A stretch of 64,000 nucleotides of DNA from Methyloversatilis sp. RAC08 (GTDB lineage Bacteria; Pseudomonadota; Gammaproteobacteria; Burkholderiales; Rhodocyclaceae), in the NCBI RefSeq assembly GCF_001713355.1, contig NZ_CP016448.1, forward strand, positions 1,240,001 through 1,304,000, in the 5' to 3' direction. Positions within the stretch are counted from its first letter, which is position 1. Every line of letters begins with the position of its first letter. The position numbers and the translations under genes are program-made. A model generated the notes under the pieces. The model had not been told where the DNA came from, searched no databases, and worked only from the letters and a program-made list of their open reading frames with translations. Shown here piece by piece: positions 9,565 through 18,115 of the stretch.

Positions 9565-10854
9565 ATGAGCGCGCCCGATATCCACCGCACGCTCGATGCG
9601 GTGTGGCGCATCGAATCGGCGCGCATCGTCGGTGCGCTGGCGCGCCGGGTGCGCGACGTCGGCCTGGCCGAAGAGCTGGCGCAGGACGCGCTGCTCACGG
9701 CGCTCGAACAGTGGCCGGCGAAAGGCATACCCGACAATCCGGCCGCCTGGCTGATGACTGCTGCAAAGAACCGCGCCATCGACCTGTTGCGCCAGCGCAC
9801 GCTGCATGCGCGCAAGGCTGATGACATCGCGTTCGAACTCGAAGGTCAGTTGCAGGACGGCGCACCGCCGGCGCCCGACGCCGCGCTCGAAGCCGCCGTC
9901 GACAATCCGCTCGGCGACGACGTGCTGCGCCTGGTGTTCATCGCCTGCCACCCGGTGCTGTCGCTCGAAGCCCGCGTGGCGCTGACGCTGCGCCTGATCG
10001 GCGGCCTGGGTACGCCTGACATCGCGCGCGCCTTCCTGGTGCCGGAAGCGACGATCGCCCAGCGCATCGTGCGCGCCAAGCGCACGCTGGCCGAGGCGCG
10101 CGTGCCGTTCGAACTGCCGCCGCCGGCCGAACTGGCGGAACGGCTGTCGTCGGTGCTGAAGGTGCTCTACCTGATTTTCAACGAAGGCTATTCGGCCACC
10201 GCGGGCGACGACTGGATGCGCCCGACACTGTGCGAAGAGGCGCTGCGGCTGGGCCGCATCCTGGCCGTGCTGGCGCCGGCCGAACCGGAAGTGCACGGAC
10301 TGGTCGCCCTGATGGAAATACAGTCGTCGCGGCTGCACGCGCGCGTCGACGCAGCGGGCGCACCCATCCTGCTGCTGGAGCAGGACCGCACGCGCTGGGA
10401 CCGGCTGCTGATCCGGCGCGGCCTGGCGGCACTCGAACGCGCTGCCTCAGCCGACGGTTACGGCCCGTATGCGCTGCAGGCCGCCATCGCCGCCTGCCAC
10501 GCACGCGCCGCCACTGCCGCCGACACCGACTGGGGCCGCATCGCCGCGCTGTACGACGCGCTGGCCGAACGGGCGCCATCACCGGTGGTCGAGCTGAACC
10601 GCGCCGTCGCCCTGGCCATGGCGTTCGGGCCGCAGGCCGGGCTGGACATCATCGACCGGCTGCTCGACGAACCCGCGCTGCGTCACTACCACCTGCTGCC
10701 CGGCGTGCGCGGCGATCTGCTGGACAAGCTCGGCCGGCTCGACGAAGCCGCCGCGGAGTTCAGGCGCGCGGCGGCGCTCACGCAGAACGGGCGCGAGCGC
10801 ACGCTGCTGCTCGAGCGCGCTGCACGCTGCGCGCGCAACGCAGGGGGCGGCTGA
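9565..10854 (+). CDS. ECF42-type RNA polymerase sigma factor
   Basis: A 429-residue sigma factor, more than twice the usual ECF length. The sigma-2 region (about 15-90; EELAQDALLTALEQW, NPAAWLMTAAKNRAID) and sigma-4 region (about 125-185; VALTLRLIGGLGTPDIARAF) are followed by a long helical, TPR-like C-terminal extension with LYLIFNEGY and repeated helices. This architecture and the DGPF neighbours identify group ECF42. The extension replaces an anti-sigma factor in regulation, and none is encoded nearby. Its target is probably its own DGPF/VOC operon. Confidence 0.92.
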   Translation: MSAPDIHRTLDAVWRIESARIVGALARRVRDVGLAEELAQDALLTALEQWPAKGIPDNPAAWLMTAAKNRAIDLLRQRTLHARKADDIAFELEGQLQDGAPPAPDAALEAAVDNPLGDDVLRLVFIACHPVLSLEARVALTLRLIGGLGTPDIARAFLVPEATIAQRIVRAKRTLAEARVPFELPPPAELAERLSSVLKVLYLIFNEGYSATAGDDWMRPTLCEEALRLGRILAVLAPAEPEVHGLVALMEIQSSRLHARVDAAGAPILLLEQDRTRWDRLLIRRGLAALERAASADGYGPYALQAAIAACHARAATAADTDWGRIAALYDALAERAPSPVVELNRAVALAMAFGPQAGLDIIDRLLDEPALRHYHLLPGVRGDLLDKLGRLDEAAAEFRRAAALTQNGRERTLLLERAARCARNAGGG

Positions 10855-11145
10855 GTCGAGAGGACAGAGGTCGCAGCATGTGCGGCGGCGGTGACCTGCA
10901 CCGCTGCCCGGTCGTCTCCCTATTTCGCGACACGGGATTTCGCAGCGTCCGCCACTGTCCGAGGCAGGTGTGCACGGCTTCCCCCGTACGCGCATGCACT
11001 GCGTGTCGCAGTGCGCACTCACGCCGCCGGCTGTTGTAAGCATGGCCGTGGGCTACCGGTCTGATCCTGCAAGACGCGAACCGGCACGGGCGCGTCAGCT
11101 GCGGAGCCACGCTCCGCATACTGCATACCCATGAGGAGACATTGC
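10855..11145. other. Intergenic with a perfect 8-bp dyad
   Basis: No gene supported. It contains GCACTGCG-TGT-CGCAGTGC at 10996-11014, a perfect 8-bp inverted repeat with a 3-base loop and no T-run. It could be a weak transcription stop after the sigma gene or an operator for the following msr genes. Confidence 0.4.
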
Positions 11146-11664
11146 ATGAACCGTCACATCAACCGACGCGAATGGCTGGGCGTGATCGCAGCCGGCGCGC
11201 TCGGCGCAGTCGCCGCCCGCGTGATCGCGGCCGACGCACCCGCAGCCGCCGCGACCGCCAGCGGCGCAACTACCCCGCTCAAGCTCAGTGACGCCGAATG
11301 GCGCAAGCGCCTGTCGCCCGGCCAGTACGCGGTACTGCGCAATGAAGGCACCGAGCGCCCGCGCAGCAGCCCGCTGAACGACGAAAAGCGGCGCGGCACC
11401 TACCACTGCGCCGGCTGCGACCTGCCGCTGTTTTCGTCCGACACGAAGTATGAAAGCGGCACCGGCTGGCCCAGCTTCCATACGGCACTGCCCGGTGCGC
11501 TCGGCACCAAGACCGATTTCAAGGCCATCCTGCCGCGCACCGAATACCACTGCGCACGCTGCGGCGGCCATCAGGGTCATGTGTTCGACGACGGCCCGGC
11601 GCCGACCGGCAAGCGCTACTGCAACAACGGCATCGCGCTGCGTTTCGCGCCGGCCGAAGCGTGA
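11146..11664 (+). CDS. msrB: exported methionine-R-sulfoxide reductase MsrB
   Basis: A 172-residue protein. A twin-arginine-like leader (NRREWLGVIAAGALGA) precedes the MsrB domain, which has both CxxC zinc pairs (CAGC, CARC), the fold motif GTGWPSF and the catalytic cysteine in RYCNNGIALRF. It reduces methionine-R-sulfoxide in damaged proteins, here presumably in the periplasm. GAGGAG lies upstream of the ATG at 11146. Its stop overlaps the GTG start of msrA, so the two stereospecific reductases are coupled. Distinct from the MsrPQ system. Confidence 0.93.
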   Translation: MNRHINRREWLGVIAAGALGAVAARVIAADAPAAAATASGATTPLKLSDAEWRKRLSPGQYAVLRNEGTERPRSSPLNDEKRRGTYHCAGCDLPLFSSDTKYESGTGWPSFHTALPGALGTKTDFKAILPRTEYHCARCGGHQGHVFDDGPAPTGKRYCNNGIALRFAPAEA

Positions 11665-12287
11665 GCGACGTGCCGAAACAACTGATCGGGGCAATTGCCG
11701 GTATCGCCCTGTGTGCCGTCGCTTTTGCGCAAGCGCCGGCCGCCGTGCCCGCCGCACAAACGGCGACTGCGAAAGCCACGTTCGCCGGCGGCTGCTTCTG
11801 GTGCGTCGAAGTCGATTTCGACAAGGTGCCGGGCGTGCTGTCGACGACATCCGGCTACACCGGCGGCAAGACCCCAAATCCGACCTACAAGACGGTGTCG
11901 TCCGACACCACCGGCCACGCCGAAGCGGTGCTGATCGAGTACGACCCGGCAAAGGTGAGCTACGAACAGCTTCTGGCTCATTTCTGGCGCAGCATCGATC
12001 CGACCACGAAAAATCGCCAGTTCTGCGACGCCGGCCACTCCTACCGCAGCGCGATCTTCGCGCATGACGCCGCTCAGCTCGACGCCGCGCGGCGCTCGCT
12101 GGCCGAGCTGGAAAAGACCAAGCCCTTCAAGGCGCCCATCGTCACCGAAATCAACACGGCGAGCACCTTCTACCCGGCAGAGGACTATCACCAGGACTAT
12201 TACAGGAAGAACCCGGCGCGCTACCAGTACTACCGCTGGAGCTGCGGCCGCGATGCGCGACTTAAGGAGCTGTGGGGCGGGAAGTGA
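11661..12287 (+). CDS. msrA: exported methionine-S-sulfoxide reductase MsrA
   Basis: A 208-residue protein with a hydrophobic N-terminal signal (about 8-24, cleavage after AFA). The MsrA domain carries the catalytic motif GGCFWC, the SGYTGGKTPNPTY region and the C-terminal EDYHQDYY. It reduces methionine-S-sulfoxide and complements MsrB. Translation starts at GTG 11661, overlapping the msrB stop codon. Both proteins being exported points to periplasmic protein repair. Confidence 0.93.
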   Translation: MSDVPKQLIGAIAGIALCAVAFAQAPAAVPAAQTATAKATFAGGCFWCVEVDFDKVPGVLSTTSGYTGGKTPNPTYKTVSSDTTGHAEAVLIEYDPAKVSYEQLLAHFWRSIDPTTKNRQFCDAGHSYRSAIFAHDAAQLDAARRSLAELEKTKPFKAPIVTEINTASTFYPAEDYHQDYYRKNPARYQYYRWSCGRDARLKELWGGK

Positions 12288-12378
12288 GCACCTGAGCATC
12301 CCCGCCCTGCCTCCGTGACGGCTTGATCACCCGCAAAGTCCGGGGCACGGTCGCACACCGGGAGCGCTGAGGGCTGTT

Positions 12379-12872
12379 CCTGTGGGGTGTCCCTGTGGGG
12401 TGTCCCTGTGGGGTGTCCCTGTGGGGTGTCCCTGTGGGGTGTCCCTGTGGGGTGTCCCTGTGGGGTGTCCCTGTGGGGTGTCCCTGTGGGAGCGGCGGCC
12501 TCGCCGCGATACGCGGTCTGCACAATGATGGTCACGGCACTATCGCGGCGAGGCCGCCGCTCCCACAGGCCGATATGCACTTTGCACGACGATGGCCACG
12601 GCACGATCGCGGCGAGGCCGCCGCTCCCACAGGTTGATAATGCACTTTGCACGACGATGGTCACGGCACGATCGCGGCGAGGCCGCCGCTCCCACAGGTC
12701 GATATGCACTTTGCACGACGATGGTCACGGCACGATCGCGGCGAGGCTGCCGCTCCCACAGGTCGATACGCACTTTGCACGACGATGGTCACGGCACGAT
12801 CGCGGCGAGGCCGCCGCTCCCACAGGCCGCCGCTCCCACAGGTGGCGCTCACACCATTGCCGTTCCCACAGG
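12379..12872. repeat. Large REP array: 13-bp and 64-bp tandem repeats
   Basis: Nine head copies (TGTGGG at 12381 to 12485, period 13 bp, spacer GTCCC) run into a complete REP. Its inverted partner is then repeated: CTCCCACAGG recurs at 12561, 12625, 12690, 12754 and 12818 with period 64-65 bp. Each unit carries a near-identical linker (GCACTTTGCACGACGATGG) and an inverted REP core. One core has a single change (GGCTGCC). Further head remnants follow at 12830-12870. Long open frames across it are periodic peptides and not genes. Confidence 0.9.
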
Positions 12873-12874
12873 GC

Positions 12875-13441
12875 TCACGCCGGATGCCGGATCAGGTTCG
12901 GCGCGTCGCGCGGGTCGAAGTCACCCCAGTCGCCGGCGGCGATGGTGCCGTCGGCGCGTTCGATCTGGTCGGCACCGAGCGCTTCGAGGATGGCGATCAC
13001 CTGTGCCTCGGTGCCCTGCCCGTTCATCGCCACGGCCACCACCATTCCGGATTCACGCTGCGGCAGCGCGTGATCGGTACCTGCCTCGTCTTCGCCGCCT
13101 TCCTTCATCTGCGACAGGCTGCCCACCAGCGTGCCGATGTGCGCGCCGACCGCCGCGCCCAGGACCGAACTGACGGGTCCCATCACGGCGATGCCGGCTA
13201 CGCCGACCGCGGCACCGATGGCGCCGCCGGTGGCCGCGCCGCGCAGCAGGCCTTCGTCGGCTTCGCCTGTGCCCGGTGATTCGTCGCGGTCGCCGCCGAT
13301 CGGATACAGATCGTGCTGCCCGGCCGGATTGACGTAAAAGGTACTGATGCCGTCGCGCGGGAAACCCGCGGCCAGCAGTTCGGTGATGGCGAGTTCAACC
13401 TGATCCTGGCGCTGCAGGCGCCCGGCGATGATGGATGTCAT
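12875..13441 (-). CDS. glycine-zipper hypothetical protein
   Basis: A 188-residue protein. An N-terminal domain of about 60 residues (QRQDQVELAITELLAAGF) resembles the YflT/general-stress-17M type fold. A central glycine/alanine-rich hairpin (about 68-110; GAATGGAIGAAVGVAGIAV) is typical of glycine-zipper membrane segments. A C-terminal domain follows with VVAVAMNGQGTEAQVIAILEALGAD. Function unknown; similar proteins appear in stress regulons. The ATG at 13441 begins MTSIIAGRLQ. Single gene reading into the REP array. Confidence 0.8.
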   Translation of the reverse strand: MTSIIAGRLQRQDQVELAITELLAAGFPRDGISTFYVNPAGQHDLYPIGGDRDESPGTGEADEGLLRGAATGGAIGAAVGVAGIAVMGPVSSVLGAAVGAHIGTLVGSLSQMKEGGEDEAGTDHALPQRESGMVVAVAMNGQGTEAQVIAILEALGADQIERADGTIAAGDWGDFDPRDAPNLIRHPA

Positions 13442-13744
13442 GACTGCCCTTTTGTGTGAATGCCATGCGGATTCCGTGTTGCTGCGCCGAAGAGCACCCG
13501 ACGACTTCCGCGGTGGACGCGCGCCCGACCATCGGACGCTTCGACTGGCGCAGCATGGCAGCCACGATGTGCCAGGTCTGTGCGGTGGCGAACCGGCCGC
13601 GAGAGCTGGGCATGCGCACGTCGGCGTCCCTGCCGGATACGCCTCAATGTGCGTTCGGAGTCGCGTTAAGCGCCACTTAATGTCGCACCTTCAGGATGCG
13701 CCGGTCAGTCCCGACAGATGGGCAAGTTTCCGGTCAGCCACCCC
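13442..13744. other. Divergent intergenic, no gene seen
   Basis: Separates the leftward glycine-zipper gene from the rightward glycosyltransferase. Several overlapping short frames of 60-100 residues occur in several frames, none with a recognisable product or clear ribosome binding site. It must contain both promoters; I cannot assign boxes confidently. Confidence 0.4.
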
Positions 13745-14800
13745 ATGACGCAACCTGACATCCGGCAGGGCGCAGCGCATGACACCGCCGTGGTCATGGC
13801 ATGCGACGCCCGTTACGCGCCCTACGCGTTCTTCATGGCCGAGCAGATCGCATTGCTGCACCCTGACCGCACCTTCGACATCTGCGTGTTTTCGCAGGAC
13901 AACCTCGACCTGCCCGCGGCGTTGGGTGCCACCGGACTCAGGCTGATGAAGCTGCCGCCCGGCAACCCATTCCAGAGCGGTACTCACGCCGATCGACACG
14001 GCGCCGCGGCCTACCTGCGATTGCTCATTCCCGGTGCGGTCGCAGGCTGCTATCGGCGCATCCTCTACCTTGACAGTGACATCATGCCGATGAGTGCCGG
14101 CATCGATCAGCTGCTCGACATCGATCTGCTCGGCGCGGCCATCGGCGCGGTGCGCGACAACGTGCAATGGCGTACGCCGCGGCGACGCGTGCCCGAAAAC
14201 CGCACGCTCGGTCGACCGTCCTCGCCCTACTTCAACTCGGGCATGCTGCTGATCGACGTCGAGCGCTATCGGTTCGAGCGAGTACTCGAGCGCTGCCTGA
14301 CGGTGCTTGCCGACGCGCCCGAAGCCGTGCTGCGGCATGACCAGTCGCTGCTCAACCTCGTGCTGGACGGCCACTGGACCGAACTGAGCCCGGTGTGGAA
14401 CTGGCAATACACCTGGTCGTCGCGCTTCTTCGCCGATCTGGTGGAGCCCAGGTTCATCCACTTCATCGGCCCGAACAAGCCCTGGCGCGACACCGCATGC
14501 ACCTTGCCGCCGCGCTTTCGGCGCGCCTACCGGATGTTCGCCCAGCGTCATTACCCGGCGCGAACGGATCTAGCCGCCATCGACCCGGCGCGCCGCGGCT
14601 GGCCGCCTAAACTTGCGCGCGCCTACCTCAAGCACCTGCTGAGCATCGGCGCCATGACCGACTACCTGAACCGCTTCGACACCGACTTCTCCTGCCGGCC
14701 CGCCACGTGGAAGCCAGCGGTCGGGCCGCGCCGCTGGGCGGCCGGGACCTTCAACCTGCCGGCAGAAACCGGCGTGCGCGCCGCACGGCCAGCAGGGTGA
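13745..14800 (+). CDS. family 8 glycosyltransferase
   Basis: A 351-residue enzyme of the LgtC/GlgA-like GT8 family. It has an N-terminal nucleotide-sugar fold (TAVVMACDARYAPYA), the metal-binding DxD motif in ILYLDSDIMP (about 103-112), YFNSGMLLID, HDQSLLN and the HFIGPNKPW motif that closes the active site. It transfers a hexose from UDP-sugar, commonly to lipopolysaccharide or another glycan; the acceptor is unknown. ATG at 13745 is preferred to one 27 bases upstream. The last 50 bases overlap, antisense, the end of the PEP-CTERM gene. Confidence 0.88.
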   Translation: MTQPDIRQGAAHDTAVVMACDARYAPYAFFMAEQIALLHPDRTFDICVFSQDNLDLPAALGATGLRLMKLPPGNPFQSGTHADRHGAAAYLRLLIPGAVAGCYRRILYLDSDIMPMSAGIDQLLDIDLLGAAIGAVRDNVQWRTPRRRVPENRTLGRPSSPYFNSGMLLIDVERYRFERVLERCLTVLADAPEAVLRHDQSLLNLVLDGHWTELSPVWNWQYTWSSRFFADLVEPRFIHFIGPNKPWRDTACTLPPRFRRAYRMFAQRHYPARTDLAAIDPARRGWPPKLARAYLKHLLSIGAMTDYLNRFDTDFSCRPATWKPAVGPRRWAAGTFNLPAETGVRAARPAG

Positions 14801-15416
14801 GCAACCCGGAGCCGAAGAGCCATACGGCCGCCGGCATCGGGACCGCCGACACGTCGCCGTCATGCACCGCCCAGGCACGGGGTTCGAGCGTGGACACATT
14901 GACGAAGACCTGCACGCCGCCCATGCCGAAGGCCCACGCCGTCTGGCCGGTCGCATCGCCGGCGAAGGCGTCGGCCGACCAGTAGCCCGATACCTGGATG
15001 TTGGAAAACAGGTCGAAGTTGGCGTTGTGGGTGTCGGTGATGGCAATCGTCGCCTCGCCGCCGAGCACGTTGTAGAACAGATTGCCCAGCTCGCTGCCGG
15101 TGCACCCGGTGCCGAGCGAAAACCCGGATCCCTGCGCACTGCAGCTTGAATCCGGTTGCGCCGTGTAGGGCAGTCGCCAGCCGGTGACACCGCCGATGTC
15201 CAGCCCAGCGGCCCAGGCTTTCGCGTCCGCCCAGGTCATCAGTCCGTCCGCGTCGAAGCCGGAAGTCCGTGCGTAGTCCGCATCGGCCAGCCAGGTCAGA
15301 TCGGCGATGGTGTCGTAATACGCCAGCCCGCCGAGCCGCGGCAGCAGTTCGGCGCGAGCCGGGCCGGACAGCGCACTCGCCAGAACGGAAAGAACAATCA
15401 GGTTTTGCAGCTTCAT
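14751..15416 (-). CDS. DUF1566-like exported protein with VPLPA/PEP-type C-terminus
   Basis: A 221-residue secreted protein with a signal peptide (MKLQNLIVLSVLASALSGPARA). The body carries DUF1566/Lcl-type features (YYDTIADLTWLADADYA, WRLPY, YWSAD). The C-terminal sorting signal PMPAAVWLFGSGLLTLLAVRRAR has the proline motif, hydrophobic helix and basic tail of the PEP-CTERM/VPLPA-CTERM class, recognised by an exosortase. GGAGGTGCG precedes the ATG at 15416. No exosortase gene lies in the window. Tail-to-tail overlap of 50 bases with the GT8 gene. Confidence 0.85.
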   Translation of the reverse strand: MKLQNLIVLSVLASALSGPARAELLPRLGGLAYYDTIADLTWLADADYARTSGFDADGLMTWADAKAWAAGLDIGGVTGWRLPYTAQPDSSCSAQGSGFSLGTGCTGSELGNLFYNVLGGEATIAITDTHNANFDLFSNIQVSGYWSADAFAGDATGQTAWAFGMGGVQVFVNVSTLEPRAWAVHDGDVSAVPMPAAVWLFGSGLLTLLAVRRARRFLPAG

Positions 15417-15609
15417 GACCTCGCACCTCCTTGCCGACAGGCACTGAAGAATGACCCACGGAGTAATGATGGATGCGCAAACCGGACGACTGCATTCGCG
15501 CGGCAGGCAACGCCGTGCGCCCTGATGTGGCCGGGGGCGCGCCTTCATCAAGGTTTAGCTCAAGAACGCCGGCTCTGCCCGGCCGCAAAAGATGACTTCG
15601 GCCGGATAC

Positions 15610-15890
15610 TCAGTGCCGGCGGGTGCGTGCTGCGTAGCCGGCAAGACCCAGACCGGCCAGCAGCAAGGCCCAGGTGAGGGCTCGGGAATGGGCGGCGCGA
15701 CGGTGAGCGAGCCGACGAAATGTGCGTCGTCGGCCAGACCGTTGCCGGAGGTGATACCGATGTAGAGGCCGCGGCCGAGGATATTCGACTCGTCGTCATA
15801 CACGTCGGTCGCGACGGAACGCCAGTCGGCCGAGGACCACTCGACGCGGTAGGCCTCGCCTGTGAAGCTCTGCAGGATTTCAAAGACTGA
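15610..15890 (-). pseudogene. decayed PEP-CTERM protein gene (frameshift, 5' truncated)
   Basis: In one frame the minus strand reads ...HFVGSLTVAPPIPEPS; the signal then continues only in another frame as WALLLAGLGLAGYAARTRRH and a stop at 15610. One missing base (TCACCTGG where TCAACCTGG would read Ser-Thr-Trp) explains the shift. Upstream, coding similarity stops at a REP head (CTGTGGGAGC, 15891-15900) and a large hairpin, with no start codon or signal peptide, so the 5' part also appears lost. A sequencing error could explain the shift but not the truncation. Confidence 0.75.
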
Positions 15891-15910
15891 CTGTGGGAGC
15901 TTCCACAATC

Positions 15911-15955
15911 ACCGCTCCACCGCTCGCGCCTTGCAGGCGCGAGCGGTGGAGCGGT
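15911..15955 (-). terminator. 20-bp hairpin after katE
   Basis: A perfect inverted repeat (15912-15930 with 15936-15954, extendable by one pair into the loop) lies just after the katE stop codon and beside a REP head. No T-run follows, so it may act as a REP-like mRNA stabiliser or a factor-dependent stop. Confidence 0.55.
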
Positions 15956-15958
15956 GCG

Positions 15959-18052
15959 TCAGGCCAGATTGCGCAGCGTCTTTTCGCGCGCCCACTGGCG
16001 GGTGCCTGCGGCGGCGATGAAGCCGGTGTGATCGTCGACATCGAACACGCCCGCGTCGGCGATCACACCGGCGGCCTTCAGCAGCGTGCGGCCGCCATCG
16101 TCGAGCATCAGCGCCTTCAGATGACCGAAGGCGTCGCGCACGAAATCGATGGCCGCGGCATCGGCAGACAGTTCGACCGCACCCGACGACGACAGCACGA
16201 TGGCCACCGCGTCGAACATGACCGACGGCGTGCCGGCGAGCTGGCCGTCGGCCGCAAACGTCGAACCGTCGCGCAGCTTCGCGCCGCCGACCTTGGGTGC
16301 GACGAGTTTCACCGTGGCACCGGCTTTCTCCAGCGCCGTGTGCAGCGCCTCGATCGCTGCATCGTCGGTGCCGTCATTCATCAGGATGGCGACGACCCGT
16401 CCGGTCAGCGTGTTGCGACCGTTGCCGATGGTGCGCAGCGCCGGTGACGGTGCGCGGTCCTGCACCGGTCGTGCCGCAGCGGGCGGCGCAGGCATGTCGG
16501 ACAGGCCGAGACCGTCGGCCACGCGCCGCGCCAGCGCCTCGTCGATGTGGCGCAGATGACCGACCATCGCGGCGCGGATATGCGGGTGCTCGACCTTGGA
16601 CAGTTCGAACACGAGTGCGGAGGCGATGTGCGCCTGTTCATGCTCGGTCTGGCTGCGCCAGAACTGACGCGCCTGGCTGTAGTGGTCGGCGAACGTGTCG
16701 GCGCGGATGCGGCCACGCTGTCCGCCTTCGTCGATGGCCATGCTGCGGAAGCCCGTGTCCGGTGATTCGCGCGCCACATCCGGGGCCAGCGTATTCGGTT
16801 CATAGGCCACGCGCCCCTTGGGCTGTCCCATCTGCATGTGACCGTCGCGCTGCTGGTTCGAGAACGGGCACTTCGGCGCATTGACAGGAATCTGGTGGAA
16901 ATTGGCCGAGCAGAGACGCGACAGCTGGGTGTCGAGATAGGAATGCAGCCGCCCCTGCAGCAGCGGGTCGTTCGAAAAGTCGATGCCGGGCACCAGATGC
17001 GACGGGCAGAACGCCACCTGTTCGGTTTCGGCGAAGAAGTTGTCCGGCCAGCGATCCAGCACCATGCGGCCGATTTCCTGCAGCGGCACCAGCTCCTCCG
17101 GAATCAGCTTGGTCGAATCGAGATGGTCGAACGGGAAAGTGGCCGCCTCTTCTTCGGTGAACAACTGCACCGAAAAGGTCCATTCGGGGAAGTTGCCGGC
17201 GGCGATGGCCTCGAACAGGTCGCGCCGGTGAAAGTCGGGGTCGGCGCCGGCGATCTTTACCGCTTCGTCCCACACGGTCGATTGCAGACCGAGCACCGGA
17301 CGCCAGTGGAACTTCACGAAGGTCGATTTGCCGGCCGCATCGATCAGCCTGAAGCTGTGGATGCCGAAGCCTTCCATCATGCGCAGCGAGCGCGGCAGCG
17401 TGCGGTCGGACATGGCCCACATGACCATGTGCATCGATTCCGGCGTCAGCGAAATGAAGTCCCAGAAGGTGTCATGCGCCGAGCCGGCCTGCGGAAAGCC
17501 GCGGTCCGGTTCCATCTTCACGGCATGGATCAGATCGGGAAACTTGATCGCATCCTGGATGAAGAACACCGGAATGTTGTTGCCGACCAGGTCCCAGTTG
17601 CCCTGCTGCGTATAGAACTTGATCGCGAAGCCGCGCACGTCGCGCGGCGTGTCGACCGAGCCGGAGCCGCCAGCCACCGTCGACATGCGGCTGAACACTG
17701 GCGTACGCGTGCCGACTTCGGTCAGTACTGCAGCGGTGGTGTACTCGGCCAGCGAGTGCGTCAGTTCGAAGTAGCCGTGCGCGCCGCTGCCGCGCGCATG
17801 CACGATGCGCTCCGGAATGCGCTCATGGTCGAAGTGGGTGATCTTCTCGCGCAGGATGAAATCTTCCAGCAGCGTGGGCCCGCGCGGATGGGCACGCAGC
17901 GAGTTCTGGTTGTCGGCAATCTCCAGCCCCTGATTCGTGGTCAGTACCGGATGGTCTGCGCCGGCCGGCTGATGCAGCTCGCCGCCGTTGCCGGGGCAAG
18001 CGCCGGCCGATCGAGGGGCGGTGGTCTTTTCCGTGCTGTCGTGCTTCTTCAT
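15959..18052 (-). CDS. katE: large-subunit monofunctional catalase (HPII/KatE)
   Basis: A 697-residue clade-2 catalase. The catalytic histidine is in [12 protein letters not shown], the distal asparagine region is [14 protein letters not shown], and the proximal haem ligand is the tyrosine of [13 protein letters not shown] flavodoxin/DJ-1-like C-terminal domain (about 545-697; [21 protein letters not shown]) distinguishes it from small catalases. It disproportionates hydrogen peroxide in the cytosol, typically in stationary phase or stress. It lies 63 bases after a hydrolase gene on the same strand and may be cotranscribed. Confidence 0.96.
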   Translation of the reverse strand: MKKHDSTEKTTAPRSAGACPGNGGELHQPAGADHPVLTTNQGLEIADNQNSLRAHPRGPTLLEDFILREKITHFDHERIPERIVHARGSGAHGYFELTHSLAEYTTAAVLTEVGTRTPVFSRMSTVAGGSGSVDTPRDVRGFAIKFYTQQGNWDLVGNNIPVFFIQDAIKFPDLIHAVKMEPDRGFPQAGSAHDTFWDFISLTPESMHMVMWAMSDRTLPRSLRMMEGFGIHSFRLIDAAGKSTFVKFHWRPVLGLQSTVWDEAVKIAGADPDFHRRDLFEAIAAGNFPEWTFSVQLFTEEEAATFPFDHLDSTKLIPEELVPLQEIGRMVLDRWPDNFFAETEQVAFCPSHLVPGIDFSNDPLLQGRLHSYLDTQLSRLCSANFHQIPVNAPKCPFSNQQRDGHMQMGQPKGRVAYEPNTLAPDVARESPDTGFRSMAIDEGGQRGRIRADTFADHYSQARQFWRSQTEHEQAHIASALVFELSKVEHPHIRAAMVGHLRHIDEALARRVADGLGLSDMPAPPAAARPVQDRAPSPALRTIGNGRNTLTGRVVAILMNDGTDDAAIEALHTALEKAGATVKLVAPKVGGAKLRDGSTFAADGQLAGTPSVMFDAVAIVLSSSGAVELSADAAAIDFVRDAFGHLKALMLDDGGRTLLKAAGVIADAGVFDVDDHTGFIAAAGTRQWAREKTLRNLA

Positions 18053-18115
18053 GCGGTGTGTCCTTCGGCTGTGCTGTGGGGCGCGGAGGCGCGCGGGAAA
18101 TCGGTGGCGCCGGGT

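Noticed and set aside
12379-13073. CRISPR-like direct repeats or a repetitive protein
   Set aside because: Repeats are tandem with no unique spacers of uniform length, and the open frame is only the repeats translated; it is a REP array.
13456-13680. 74-residue cysteine-containing open frame
   Set aside because: Several overlapping frames of similar length exist here, none with homology I recognise or a convincing start.
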